64,000 nt of DNA from positions 46,631,100 to 46,695,099 of the forward strand of contig CM066984.1 in assembly GCA_033977485.1 (NCBI GenBank), written 5' to 3'. A program made the position numbers and the translations under genes. This document shows, piece by piece, positions 11,466-21,551 of this stretch (the first letter of the stretch is position 1; each line of letters opens with the position of its first letter). Under the pieces are notes generated by a model, which worked only from the letters and a program-made list of their open reading frames with translations, was not told the DNA's origin and did no database searches. The stretch comes from Hydrangea macrophylla. Taxonomy: Eukaryota > Streptophyta > Magnoliopsida > Cornales > Hydrangeaceae.

Positions 11466-12661
11466 GTCTAGTAATAGGATGCCCCTACCCCGGAAGTCTG
11501 TAATGGCCAGTATGAGCCAAGCCTTTTAATTTTCTGTTATCAATGAAAGTGACTGATTCTGTTTACTTGATTGCGCTTAATGGTTATAATAACTGTAAAA
11601 AAAAAAGAGAAAAGAAAAAAAGGAGGAGCAAATGAACTGGCATGCAAAATCATTGAGGAAACCTTGGCATTTGACTAGAAAATGAAGAAGATTCTCAAAG
11701 TGATTCTTTCCATATTTCACTCAATAAAGATAAAAGCATAAAATTGATCTCGTTGCTAAAAGAATACAAGGATGCCTTGCATGGTCCTATGATGATGTGC
11801 CAGAATGAATTCAGAAATTATCCCACATCACCCCTTTATACCAAACCTAAAAGGTGAGCTCATAGTCCAAAAGCCATGAACTTGTTCCTTAATGACAGCT
11901 AGATATCTTAAATGAACTTCTTCTTCTTAAAAAAAAAAGGAAAGAAAGAAAAAAAAAAAAAAGAAAAAAAGAGAGCTCGCTAGGATGAAAACCCGAAAGG
12001 GCGCCTAGGCAAAAGTTAGAGCAAAATAAGATGCGTGTTGATTTCAAAATCCAAATCCTAGCCAGTCAAAATCATGAGAGATAGTGAGAAAAGAAAGGAA
12101 AGAAGAAAAAAGTAGAGAATAAATAAGATTGAGAATTCTTGAGTACTTCAAAGTACATGAATTATCCTATGAAAAGAAATTGGAAATAAAAAGAAAGATT
12201 TGAAAGTATCAATTAAATTTTTGTGAGAGACTCAATGAATAAGTGATAAGGACCTAAAACAAATATCTTTGAAAAAGATAAAGAGTAATTTAGAGGGATG
12301 ATATTACTATGTGAGTATGATAGAGTATGAGTAAAACATGATGTATTATGAGAGTTGTAAAGATTGACTGGCTAGTGATAAGGTGAAAAGAATCAACCGC
12401 CACAAAACAAAAAAAGGGGAAAGAAGAAAAGAAAAGAAAAAAAAAAAAAAAAGAAAAAAGAAGAAGAAAAGAGGAAAAGAAGAAAAAAAAAATGCATAAG
12501 AAGGAGAAGTAGTTCATCATCTTGTTCGAAAGCTGCCATAAGGAATATGTTTCGGAAAATCTGCCCAGAAAGGGCATCCGTTGAACCTAAATGAAAACAT
12601 GGCTCGAAAAGCCCACCAATTCTTGAAGCCTTATTCTTTCAAAACCTCCAGAATAGATGAA

Positions 12662-12698
12662 CTACGTTTTGACCTGATTCCCATTCGGGGATACGTAG
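12662..12698 (+). other. Conserved ctacgt/acgtag hairpin, OgreB copy 1
   Basis: The outer arms ctacgt and acgtag pair, and an inner stem pairs ttccc with gggga around an attc loop; cctgat lies in the 5' bulge. It is preceded by gaa and followed by gcagc. The same architecture recurs at 12769-12805, 15484-15518 and, inverted, at 63830-63864. Confidence 0.7.
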
Positions 12699-12768
12699 GC
12701 AGCCTGCAAGGTTCGGTCACAATCGCATACAGAGTCAATCATTACACTTCTTTCAGGCCTCGACCGAA

Positions 12769-12805
12769 CTACTATAGGACCTGATGCCCATTCGGGGATA
12801 AGTAG
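12769..12805 (+). other. Conserved hairpin, OgreB copy 2 (degenerate)
   Basis: The arms are ctacta and aagtag (weakened pairing), with an inner gcccattcggg stem and cctgat bulge. It is 107 bp after copy 1 and is followed by gcggg. It appears to be a decayed duplicate. Confidence 0.55.
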
Positions 12806-13705
12806 GCGGGTCTCCCAAGGCCCTCGGTCCAAAGAAGAAACCCAACCAATTCATGAAATCACATTCACTTGCCCAGAGGCCGCGTCACCTCCCCCAAACC
12901 AGGGGCAAACTTCGTTTGCCCAGCATTTCCAAGCCCCTATCAAACTAGGGGCAAACTGTCGTTTGCCAAATAAAATATCTCTGTGTTTTCTGGTTTTCAA
13001 GGACTAAGCTTAGGCATCCTAAGAATTCTTGAAGTAAAAAAAAATTGATTGAAGTTTTCATGCATAAATCTAAAATTGATTTAAGATGGAAAGAAACATG
13101 AAAAGAAGAATTCTTCATTACCAAAAAGTCAATCGTAAAGGAAGATACAATGAAAGAATATTATGGGATTACAACCTTTTCTAAAAGTCGATCAAAGAAG
13201 CGCAAAGAAAAGAAAGCAGAATTGGTCACAAATCTGAAAATGTGTGTATCTCAACCCAGTTTGAGTCTACCTTCTTGAAATCCAAAAGATATATTCCGCA
13301 GAGGGATCAACAAGAATTGAAGATTCCAAAAGAAGGGTAATAGCAGGGAGGTCAGGGAGTCAGATTCTGCCCCGCCAAGGAAAGGGCGAGTAACATCTTC
13401 AGAGAGAACAAAATCAAGTGAATACCCTCAGCAGATCAGGCTCCAAGCCGTACAAGCAGATCATCAGATGTAACAGAAAGCCTTTTGAACTGGTCCATAG
13501 TTAAAAGGGGAATCCGTGAGCAGAAAAGTGGGATTGTTGTGGAGAAATGGCTCATGCTTCTTCCTCTTCTTGCCCGAATCACCTGAAACTGCTGTCCATA
13601 GCAAACAATCTGTCAAGAAAAGAAAATGATGAATCTAGAATAAGAAGCACATGAAACGTATCTTGAGCTAGAATAGCCCCAAAGCAAATCTTTTGAGGCT
13701 GTACC

Positions 13706-14085
13706 GTTACCGATCAAATCCTCGGTCTTGGTATAAGTCGTCTATCGCATCCTATGAGTTACCGATCAAATCCTCGGTCTTGGTATAAGTCGTCTATCGC
13801 ATCCTATGAGTTACCGATCAAATTCTCGGTCTTGGTATAAGTCGTCTATCGCATCCTATGAGTCACCAATCAAATTCTCGGTCTTGGTATAAGTCGTCTA
13901 TCGCATCCTATGAGTCACCAATCAAATCATCGGTCTTGGTATAAGTCGTCTATCGCAGCCTTTGAAGTCACCGATCAAATCATCGGTCTTGGTATAAGTC
14001 GTCTATCGCAGCCTTTGAAGTCACCGATCAAATCTTCGATCTTGGCATAAGTCATCTACTGCAGCTTGGGGTTACCGATCAAAAC
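13706..14085 (+). repeat. 52-bp tandem repeat array in OgreB (about 7 copies)
   Basis: The unit begins gttaccgatcaaatcctcgg and ends cgcatcctatga. The first copies start at 13706 and 13758 and the array continues to about 14085, later units varying by a few bases and one codon-sized change. No coding sense. It lies between gag and the 3' LTR. Confidence 0.88.
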
Positions 14086-14129
14086 AAAAAGGGAAGGGAT
14101 AAAACCAAATTTAGAAATGCCGAAAACAA

Positions 14130-14440
14130 GTTGTCGAGTCTGCGCGACTCCAGGTCTTTAAAAAAAAAAAAAAAAAAAAAATTGAATTTTTAGAAAATGA
14201 AATTTTCGAGTCCGCGCGACTCCCAATCTTTGAAAAGTAGAAATGAATTTTCGAGTTCGCGCGACTCCCAATCTTTGAAAAGTAGAAATGAACTTTCGAG
14301 TCCGCGCGACTCCCAATCTTTGAAAAGTAGAAATAAACTTTCGAGTCCGCGCGACTCCTAATCTTTGAAAAATAGAAATGAATTTTTCGAGTCTGCGTGA
14401 CTCCCGATAGAAAATGAATTATTTAAGTCCGCGTGACTGT
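14130..14440 (+). repeat. 44-45-bp tandem repeat with gagtc..gactc inverted repeat in OgreB (7 copies)
   Basis: Each unit carries cgagtccgcgcgactc (or a one-base variant), an inverted repeat able to form a GC-rich hairpin, followed by caatctttgaaaagtagaaa. Copies start near 14136, 14209, 14253, 14298, 14342, 14388 and 14426. A poly-A run interrupts after the first copy. Confidence 0.85.
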
Positions 14441-14489
14441 TCTGAAAAGGAGAAGAAAAATAAAAATTACCCTTGCAGTACCGAGCGAA

Positions 14490-15085
14490 TTTGGGGTCAT
14501 TGAATTGGGAGCGATTCTGACTTTTCTGCTTTTTTTGGGGTCATTGAATCTGGAGCGATTCTGACTTTTCTGCTATTTGGGGTCATTGAATTGGGAGCAA
14601 TTCTGACTTTTCTGCTTTTTTTGGGGTCATTGAATCTGGAGCGATTCTGACTTTTCTGCTATTTGGGGTCATTGAATCTGAAGCGATTCTGACTTTTCTG
14701 CTTTTTTGGGTCATTGAATCTGGAGCGATTCTGACTTTTCTGCTATTTTGGGGTCATTGAATCTGGAGCGATTCTGACTTTTCTGCTATTTGGGGTCATT
14801 GAATCTGGAGCGATTCTGACTTTTCTGCTTTTTGGGGTCATTGAATCTGGAGCGATTCTGACTTTTCTGCTTTTTGGGGTCATTGAATCTGGAGCGATTC
14901 TGACTTTTCTGCTATTTGGGGTCATTGAATCTGGAGCGATTCTGACTTTTCTGCTTTTTGGGGTCATTGAATCTGGAGCGATTCTGACTTTTATGCTATT
15001 TGGGGTCATTGAATCTGGAGCGATTCTGACTTTTCTGCTATTCGGGGTCATTGAATCTGGAGCGATTCTGACTTTTCTGCAAAAC
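14490..15085 (+). repeat. 42-bp tandem repeat array in OgreB (14 copies)
   Basis: The unit is built on ggggtcattgaatctggagc followed by gattctgacttttctgc and a short T run. Fourteen copies of ggtcattgaat were counted between 14491 and 15044. Most units are 42 bp, so a minus-strand ORF stays open across them with a 14-residue period. This is a by-product of the repeat length, not a protein I can support. Confidence 0.88.
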
Positions 15086-15099
15086 ATCTCATTTCTTGG

Positions 15100-15260
15100 A
15101 AAACACCAGAGTATAAGGCGCGAAGCGCATCTCAGTCTTTCAGCACATTTCCTTATTCGGCACCGGAGTCTAAGACGCAAAGCGCATCTCAGCCAATCAA
15201 ATGATCCTCGAGACACCGGAGTATAAGACGCGAAGCGCATCTCAGTCTTTCAGCATTCAC
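15100..15260 (+). repeat. About 55-bp tandem repeat in OgreB (3 copies)
   Basis: Copies begin near 15102, 15161 and 15213 with cacc(a/g)gagt(a/c)taag and share gcgaagcgcatctcag. Together with the preceding arrays, this means almost all of 13706-15260 is tandem repeat. Confidence 0.8.
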
Positions 15261-15483
15261 ATAAAAAAATGATAGTCATGACTTTCCTAGGACAGGACGT
15301 CATCAGCATAGAAGGATTACAAGACAGAGGTACGTTTTGCTAACTCTAAGGAGTAGCATTGTCCTAAGTCATTGAACCTGAAAGCATAGAGTATAAATTT
15401 GCTTGAGCACGTGCATCACGATAGGATAGGTGCATTCATCTGTGTGACTACCTGCGTTTGTGTTTTGTTGTCCCTTGCTCGAA

Positions 15484-15518
15484 CTACGTCTTGGTCTGAT
15501 TCCCGATGGGATACGTAG
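15484..15518 (+). other. Conserved ctacgt/acgtag hairpin, OgreB copy 3 near 3' LTR
   Basis: Arms ctacgt and acgtag, inner tccc/ggga stem, tctgat in the 5' bulge, flanked by cgaa and gcagc. It ends 175 bp before the 3' LTR. OgreG has the same hairpin about 165 bp from its own 3' LTR start, so both structure and position are conserved. 15261-15483 and 15519-15679 hold nothing else recognisable. Confidence 0.72.
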
Positions 15519-15679
15519 GCAGCTCATCTTTGAGCACGACCAGCATTTGGCTATTTGCACACCCGATTTTTGCAACGCACTTTTTGTTTATACCTAGATT
15601 CGACTGTTTGGTCAAAGGCTTGTCTTTCACACAGGCTTTGACATTCACTTGTGATACGCGTTGCTTCACAAGCTTTGTC

Positions 15680-15693
15680 AAAGAGGGGCAAAC
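15680..15693 (+). other. OgreB polypurine tract
   Basis: aaagaggggcaaac immediately precedes the 3' LTR and would prime plus-strand synthesis. OgreG has aaagaggggtaaac in the matching place. Confidence 0.85.
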
Positions 15694-18600
15694 TGTAGAC
15701 ACCCCAATTTTGACCAAATGTCAAATCTAGGGATTGGTTACCTCTCAAAAGACCGATGATGACAATGGTCGGTTACATTCGAAGATTTTCCAGGAAATTC
15801 AAAATCTTCAATTGATTCTTCAAAGACAAATTTCAAAATTAAAAACAAAAAATATAAAAAGGAGAAAGAGGAGAGAGAGTTCGGGTATTCGGGAGAAACC
15901 CGAACAATGAAGAACGTGTGAGAAACCCAGTCTGGGAACCAGTTTTTAAGAGGATAAAATAAAAAAATCTTGGAAAAGAAGAAAATACAAAAAGAGAGTA
16001 GTATATTTAGATATATACCATGCACATGGGGGATCTTAATGCAAATATATATATACATGGAATAAAAAAATTTTGGTTTACACCAACATATCTTTTGAAA
16101 ATTAAAAGTAGGGCAAAATTCAGTTAGCCCCGGCACCCGGAAAACCCGGCGGCACTCACTGAGTGCCTCCTGGCATTCAGCGAATGCCGCCCGGCACTCA
16201 GCGAGTGCCGCCTGGCATTCAGAGAGTGCCGCCCGGCACTCAGCGAGTGCCGCTGGATGCCGTCGTTTGCCGCTGGCTGTAACAGACTGCTTTTCTCACA
16301 TGTTCTAGAAGAAATCTTTGCACATGGGTCTCCACCCCGAATTTACCCATTTATCCTTGAATTAATGGTCTATATAAACAAACTTTCATATTCATTTTTG
16401 GATATACTTGGATACTTGAATACTTGAATCAACACACACACATATACTTGAAATTAGAGAGAAATACAAGAATCATATAGAGAGAATTGAGAAGAAAAGA
16501 GAAGTTTTCTTGAAGAACTTGAAGAATTTTAAGAAGAACTTGAAGATCTTGGAAGAGCTTTACAAAGAAGTTGAAGAATTCCTTGAGGTTTTAGAGGTAA
16601 CCTCTCAATCACTTGATAGAATTAGGCCATTCAATCACAAGTTCATAGTTCTAGGAACTTTACACATTTTCAAAACCTCTCTTCTTACCTCATTTCATCA
16701 CACACCACTTAGAACTTGTGATTGAATCTCATAATATTTCATTGATTTGGATCTAATTGATGCCTTGGGTTTAAAATAAATTCAATTTTGAAGAGTTTGT
16801 GTTCTTAGTTTCTCTAAACAAACTTTGATTTCTTATTTCTACCATTTCTTGTAAGGCTCATGAGATTTTACATATCCTAGTGAGCCTCTTTGAGTTTTGA
16901 TTCCTTAGTTTCCTATGATCTTATGATCCATATGGAGATTAAAATGAAATCATAGTCATAATCTACACATAATTGTTGAGATTCAAGTCTTAATCCATGA
17001 CTTGAACCTCTTCATTAAGAAATCTTATGGAATCCTTACTATATTCCAATGAGGTTTTAGTAGATTTTTTAACTTCATTTAGTCTCCAATGACCATCAAA
17101 TGGTAGGAGAAAATGTGTTAGTTCAAGTCTACTCCCATGGCTTAGACTAATCTTTCCCTTAGGTTTTGAGAAGTCTTTCATACTTCATCTAAAACCTACC
17201 TATGAGCATGTATGTTTCTAACTCCAATGACCATCAAATGGTAGGAGTGATAAGTTGAATTCAAACTTGGGTCCATAGGTTTGAGTTCTTTATTTGAGGA
17301 TTTTGTGAAGTTCATTTCAATACTTCATCAAGATCCATAAGTGCAATATGCCTCATAGTCTTCAATGACCATCAAATGGTAGAAGAAGTAGTTTGGTTTG
17401 AGCCCCAACTTCATGTTCTAATAGTTGAGGCCAATCAATAAACTTGAACTAGCAAAATGAAACAGTGGATTCATAAACTGTTTTTGATCAAGGATTTTTA
17501 GTTTGAAATCCGACCGTTGGAATCGAATGAAACCAACGGGAAAATGTTCATAACTCATTGTTTTACCATTGTGATTTTTGTTTTAGCAAGATCTTGTGAT
17601 TAGAAGGGTTTGATCATGGTTTTTGTGAGCTAATTACAATCTGTCCAGAGTTCTAGAATACTTTCAGAATAATAAGTCTGTTTTGAAATTAATAAATCAG
17701 AACCCTAATAAAGTTTTCGGGATCTCAAATAATTTTTTATAAGTACCTTAATGTGTTAGGAAGGTACCCTAAAAAGATCTAAGTGTTTCTCATTTTTTTA
17801 CTATTTTTAGAAAATCATACAAGATCTCTGGACAGAGAGTTGCAGAATCCTGAGTGAGGTCTAGTATTTTCAGTATTCCCGGAGATCTAACCGTTGAAAC
17901 CTCGATTTTCTTTTTGGGTTAGAAACTAGACTCACAGAGGCATAATATATCCAAAAATCAGTAAGATCCAACCGTTTAAAGTATTTTATTTCCATTTTTG
18001 AACGTCGGGTCTGCTCTCTGTAAATCACAAAAAACTGCTACTGTTTTTGTCTAATCTTATTTATTTCAACTCAAATGGTCTCTTAATGTCTTGGGACTCA
18101 AACCATGTTTTGAATAATGATAATTTAGATTAAACCCAGAGGCTTAGGGATCCAAATTAGTGATAAAATTCATGTCTCATCCTTGTTCATAATCATTCAT
18201 TCATTCATGTACATTGATGCTTATAGTTAGAACTAGTTCTTGGATGAAGTTGGACTTGGTTGAATTTAATTGAACATGACCTATGATTAATTCCCTTTTG
18301 ATATTATATCTTGTCTAAGGCATGTGTACTAACCTTTGTTTTGTAGCGCTTTGAGGTACAATTTCTCAACCCTTCTCTAGTTTAATCTATTTTATTGATT
18401 TTAATTGATTTTTTCGACCCCATGTGCAACACCTTAGCTTAGGTTTTGCCTTATGTGTATAGATGTGTTAGAGACCTTTCTTAGGTTTATTTTTGCATGT
18501 ATGCATTGCACGTTTAATATTCGCGGTCGGATCCCGGGTATGTTTTCTAGTTCTCTATTGCATATCATGTCGCTTGCTACTTGACTTATATGGCTTATGA

Positions 18601-18964
18601 ATGATATTTTGTCATTAGCAATTTTACACCATTTCCAACATGCTTGTGTGATGTATATGTATATATGTATTAATTGAGGGCATGCTTAGATTAATAATTT
18701 GATTAAAAAGGATGTTGAGTAGAGGCCTATCGTGAGATAGGATGAAAGGGGGTGTTTTAGTCCGCCGGGCTCCTTCCCCTTTCATTCCATAATCCCCGGA
18801 CCCAGTTTATCTTTGGTTTCGCAAAAGATCAGTTTGCTTTAAAATGGTTTCTTAATTTTCCTTTTAAAAATTAAGTGGCGACTCTTTGAATTTGAAAAAA
18901 ATGTTTTAGAAATTGATTTTGAAAAACTGTGGGTAAAAGAAAGAAAAACCCTGCGGTATCCACA
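15694..18964 (+). repeat. OgreB 3' LTR (3271 bp)
   Basis: Near-identical to the 5' LTR, with about nine base differences seen by eye. It is 44 bp longer. It carries about 62 bp more of the ggcactcagcgagtgccgcc-type hairpin minisatellite (about 16135-16260), and lacks an 18-bp duplication around catgcacatg present in the 5' LTR (about 5185-5215). TATA box at about 16370. It ends ccaca, followed by the target duplication atgcc. Confidence 0.95.
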
Positions 18965-21489
18965 ATGCCCCTCCTTTTCTGCTTAACCGGGTGACAATCC
19001 GGGCTAACATTGAGATGATGGGACATTACCCGGGGGTCAATCCCGGGCATGTCCTCGTGACTCCAAGCGAAAACATCCTGTTCTTGCCTCAGGAACTGGA
19101 TCAACTCTTCCTTCAAAGCCGGCTCTAGTAAGGTCCCTATGCTGACTGTGCGGCCGGGGTGATCAGGGTTCAGCACGTTTTGCTCCAGTTCTTCCATCGG
19201 TCCTATTACGTCGCTGTGGTCCCGGGGGTCCATCTCTTGGACGTTTAACGTTTCAGTTATTGCCCCCTGGCGCAATGATCTAACGTAACAGCTGCGGGCA
19301 GTGCTCTGATCCCCATGCAAGGATCCAGGCTCCTGCGGAGTCGGGAACTTTACTGTAAGGCTGTATGTGGAGATAACTGCCCTGGTCCTGTTGAGAGTTG
19401 GCCTGCCAAGGATGACGTTGTATGCTGATAGGGCCTCTACAATCACAAAATTGGTGAGCACGGAGGCCTGCTGAGGATATGTCCCCATGAGAACCGGAAG
19501 CTCGATTGTTCCGAGCGGTTGAGTACTGGATCCGTTGAATCCGACAAGAGGAGTAGCGACCGGTCGGAGCCGATCCCTGGAGATCCCGAGCTGGTCAAAC
19601 GCCGATGTGAACATAATGTCTGACGAGCTGCCGGTGTCTACCAACACCCTCTGGACCATGTAGTTGGCTATGGAGAGGGTTACTACTAGAGGGTCGTCAT
19701 GGGGGCAGTGGATCCCCTACAGGTCGTCGGACGTGAACGTGATAACCTCGGCCGGGGAGGAGCCGGTGGATTGGACTTTCCCGACCTCCGTTCGGGAGGC
19801 CCGGGCATACCTCTTCCGCGCCGACTGTGTATCGCCTCCGCCGGATGTTCCTCCAGAAATCACATGGATGTGGCCGAGTGGCGGTGGAGGCAACTGGTTA
19901 GGAGCCCGGACGTCCTGCCGAGGCCGTCCTTCGGTGACGAACTCGGCAAGGTGTCCCTGCTCAATCAGATTCTTGATTGCTATCTTTCGTTTGAAACAAT
20001 CTTCTGTTTCATGGCCGTGATCCCGGTGGTATTGGAAAAACTTGTCCCGATTTCTCTTACCGGGCAGGGCCCTGAGTTTAGCTGGCTGTGGAAGCAGCCT
20101 CTGCGCCTCGGCGGCGGCCATGACCTCGTGGATCGGGCGGGAAAGAGGCGTGAAAGTAGTCTGGGGCTGATCCCTTGCATCTCTCTGATCCTGCTTTGGC
20201 TTCTTTCCCGAAATCTTCTCGAACCCTTCGCGCTTGCGTTTGACCTTGGGGGATTCGTCCTCCATTTGGCCAGCGCGCTTCGCCTTTAGGAATTCCTCGG
20301 TATCTATGTATTTCCCGACCCTCTCCTAGAGTTCCACCAGGGTCGCCGACCGATTACGATGGAACGACGTGGCGACTTTGGTGTGCTGAACTCCTAAGCA
20401 GAAGGCCATGATGGCGGCCGTTTCATTAAGGTTGCGGATCAGGAGCCTTTGCTGATTGAAACGGTCCACATATTCCCTCAAGGATTCCTCTTTGCGCTGT
20501 TTGACGTTCAACAGCTGGGTGTCCGGCTGCGACCGATCGAGCATCCCGACAAACTAACTAATAAAGAGTTTGCCGAGGGCTTTGAAGTTGTCAACCGTTC
20601 GGGGCTTCAAGGCGTGGAACCACTGGGCGGCTGACTCTTTGAGGGTACTGGGAAAGGCCAGGCACAGCAACTGTGCCTTGTAGGTGCGGATGTGGTCTAC
20701 TGGACTCCCCGTGCCGTCGTATGAGCTGAGATGCGGGGGTTTGAACTTTCGAGGAATGGGGAACTGGGTCACCCGAGCGGTATAGGGCGACTCCGTCTCC
20801 GTATCAGTGAGGTTGTGACCGGACTTGCGGTTTAGCCTCTCGATTTGCTGCTATAATTCCTCGACCTGGGCTTTGACGTCACTCCGCCCTGCTCTCTTAT
20901 CCGTGTCTGAACGGTAGGTGGGGTCGGACGATGAGGCCTCCTCCTCAAAGTGCGTCAACCTCAGAGATAGTACCCGACTGTTGGTTCGGGTAAGCCTGTG
21001 CCTAAGGTCCCCTCGGCTCAGGACGGGAGGATCGTCGACCGATTCCCGGGTTTTCCGTCCTGATTTTTCTGCCCTTGCTACGCGCCGTCGATCGATGATG
21101 ATTCTGGCGTCCTCCGCTCGGCGCGCTCGACGAGGGATGTACCGAGGCACCCTTTGAGAGCGCTTAGTGGCCTGGCTGCGCTCTCCACCTGCAGGACATT
21201 CCTAATTTGGTGGGGACACCGGAGTGGATCGTGCATGCTCTCGCGCCCGAGCCGGCTGGCTGACGGGAGCGCTTTTCTCAGGTCGACTCTCTGACGCGGG
21301 ACGCTTCTCATGTTGGGCCATAAGCGCGTCTATCTGCTGTTGTGCTCGACGCTGGCCCTCCAGGAGCTGCTCCAACGCCGCCGTGACCTGTTCGGTGGTC
21401 ATGGAGGTGGCCCGCGGCTCGATCTGCAGGTTTTCCTAACCGGCTGAGTCGGCGGGGTTGTCGGTCTTCTTACCCTTCTTTGGCGGCAT
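18965..21489 (-). pseudogene. TatA gag-protease and start of pol
   Basis: The frame starts at ATG 21489 (MPPKKGKK) and runs to the OgreB junction. In order: Gln-rich coiled coil (about 21402-21330), a basic Arg-rich linker, the Gag core (about 20740-20340; FKPPHLSSYDGTG, EYVDRFNQQR), a knuckle-like YHRDHGHETEDC motif (about 20020), an aspartic protease with VDTGSSSDIMF and a downstream VILGRPTLN (about 19640-19400), and the linker DVFAWSHEDMPGID before RT. Six in-frame TAG codons interrupt it: 21436-21438, 21202-21204, 20851-20853, 20554-20556, 20326-20328 and 19717-19719. All lie in one frame with no indel. At several, the local context suggests an original Gln (EELQQQ, FISQFVGML, VELQERVG). 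Confidence 0.88.
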
Positions 21490-21551
21490 GTCGATCAGTC
21501 AAAGATTTTGTTGATGAGAAGACTATGTCGTTCCCACAGACGGCGCAAAAC
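21490..21551 (-). other. TatA leader and primer-binding site
   Basis: Only 62 bp separate the LTR from the gag ATG. Read on the minus strand, gcgccgtctgtgggaac (about 21529-21545) resembles the ggcgccgtctgtgggaa PBS common in Tat-type elements, but one G seems missing at its start. The priming tRNA is not assigned. Confidence 0.6.

Larger units (their letters stand above)
11466..13705 (+). other. OgreB non-coding interior, purine-rich part
   Basis: No gene seen in 2.2 kb. It has several A/G-rich runs on the plus strand (11598-11630, 11928-11968, 12405-12495). ORFs on the opposite strand in these runs are Phe/Ser low-complexity shadows. Two copies of the conserved ctacgt...acgtag hairpin (12662-12698 and 12769-12805) are the only structured signals noted. 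Confidence 0.6.
4859..18964 (+). mobile_element. OgreB: complete 14.1-kb gag-only (non-autonomous) Ogre/Tat-like element
   Basis: Both LTRs are present (4859-8085 and 15694-18964), each starting tgtagacacc and ending tatccaca, with identical flanking duplications atgcc (4854-4858 and 18965-18969). The PBS matches tRNA-Arg and the polypurine tract is aaagaggggcaaac. The only long intact ORF is gag; there is no protease, RT, RNase H or integrase anywhere in the interior. The 4.2 kb after gag is purine-rich leader-like sequence and tandem arrays. The LTRs differ by about nine substitutions plus two copy-number indels (my count by eye), so the insertion is recent. Mobility must have been supplied in trans, perhaps by a relative such as OgreG. 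Confidence 0.95.

Noticed and set aside
12581..12784. 67-residue ORF in the OgreB interior
   Set aside because: It spans the conserved hairpin copies; no homology, and the neighbouring region is plainly non-coding.
13706..14085. Regularly repeated 52-bp units considered as a CRISPR array
   Set aside because: Units are tandem with no unique spacers, inside a plant retrotransposon.
14743..15240. 165-residue minus-strand ORF with a perfect 14-residue repeat
   Set aside because: It lies entirely in the 42-bp tandem array and the next array; openness follows from unit length. No start context or domain.
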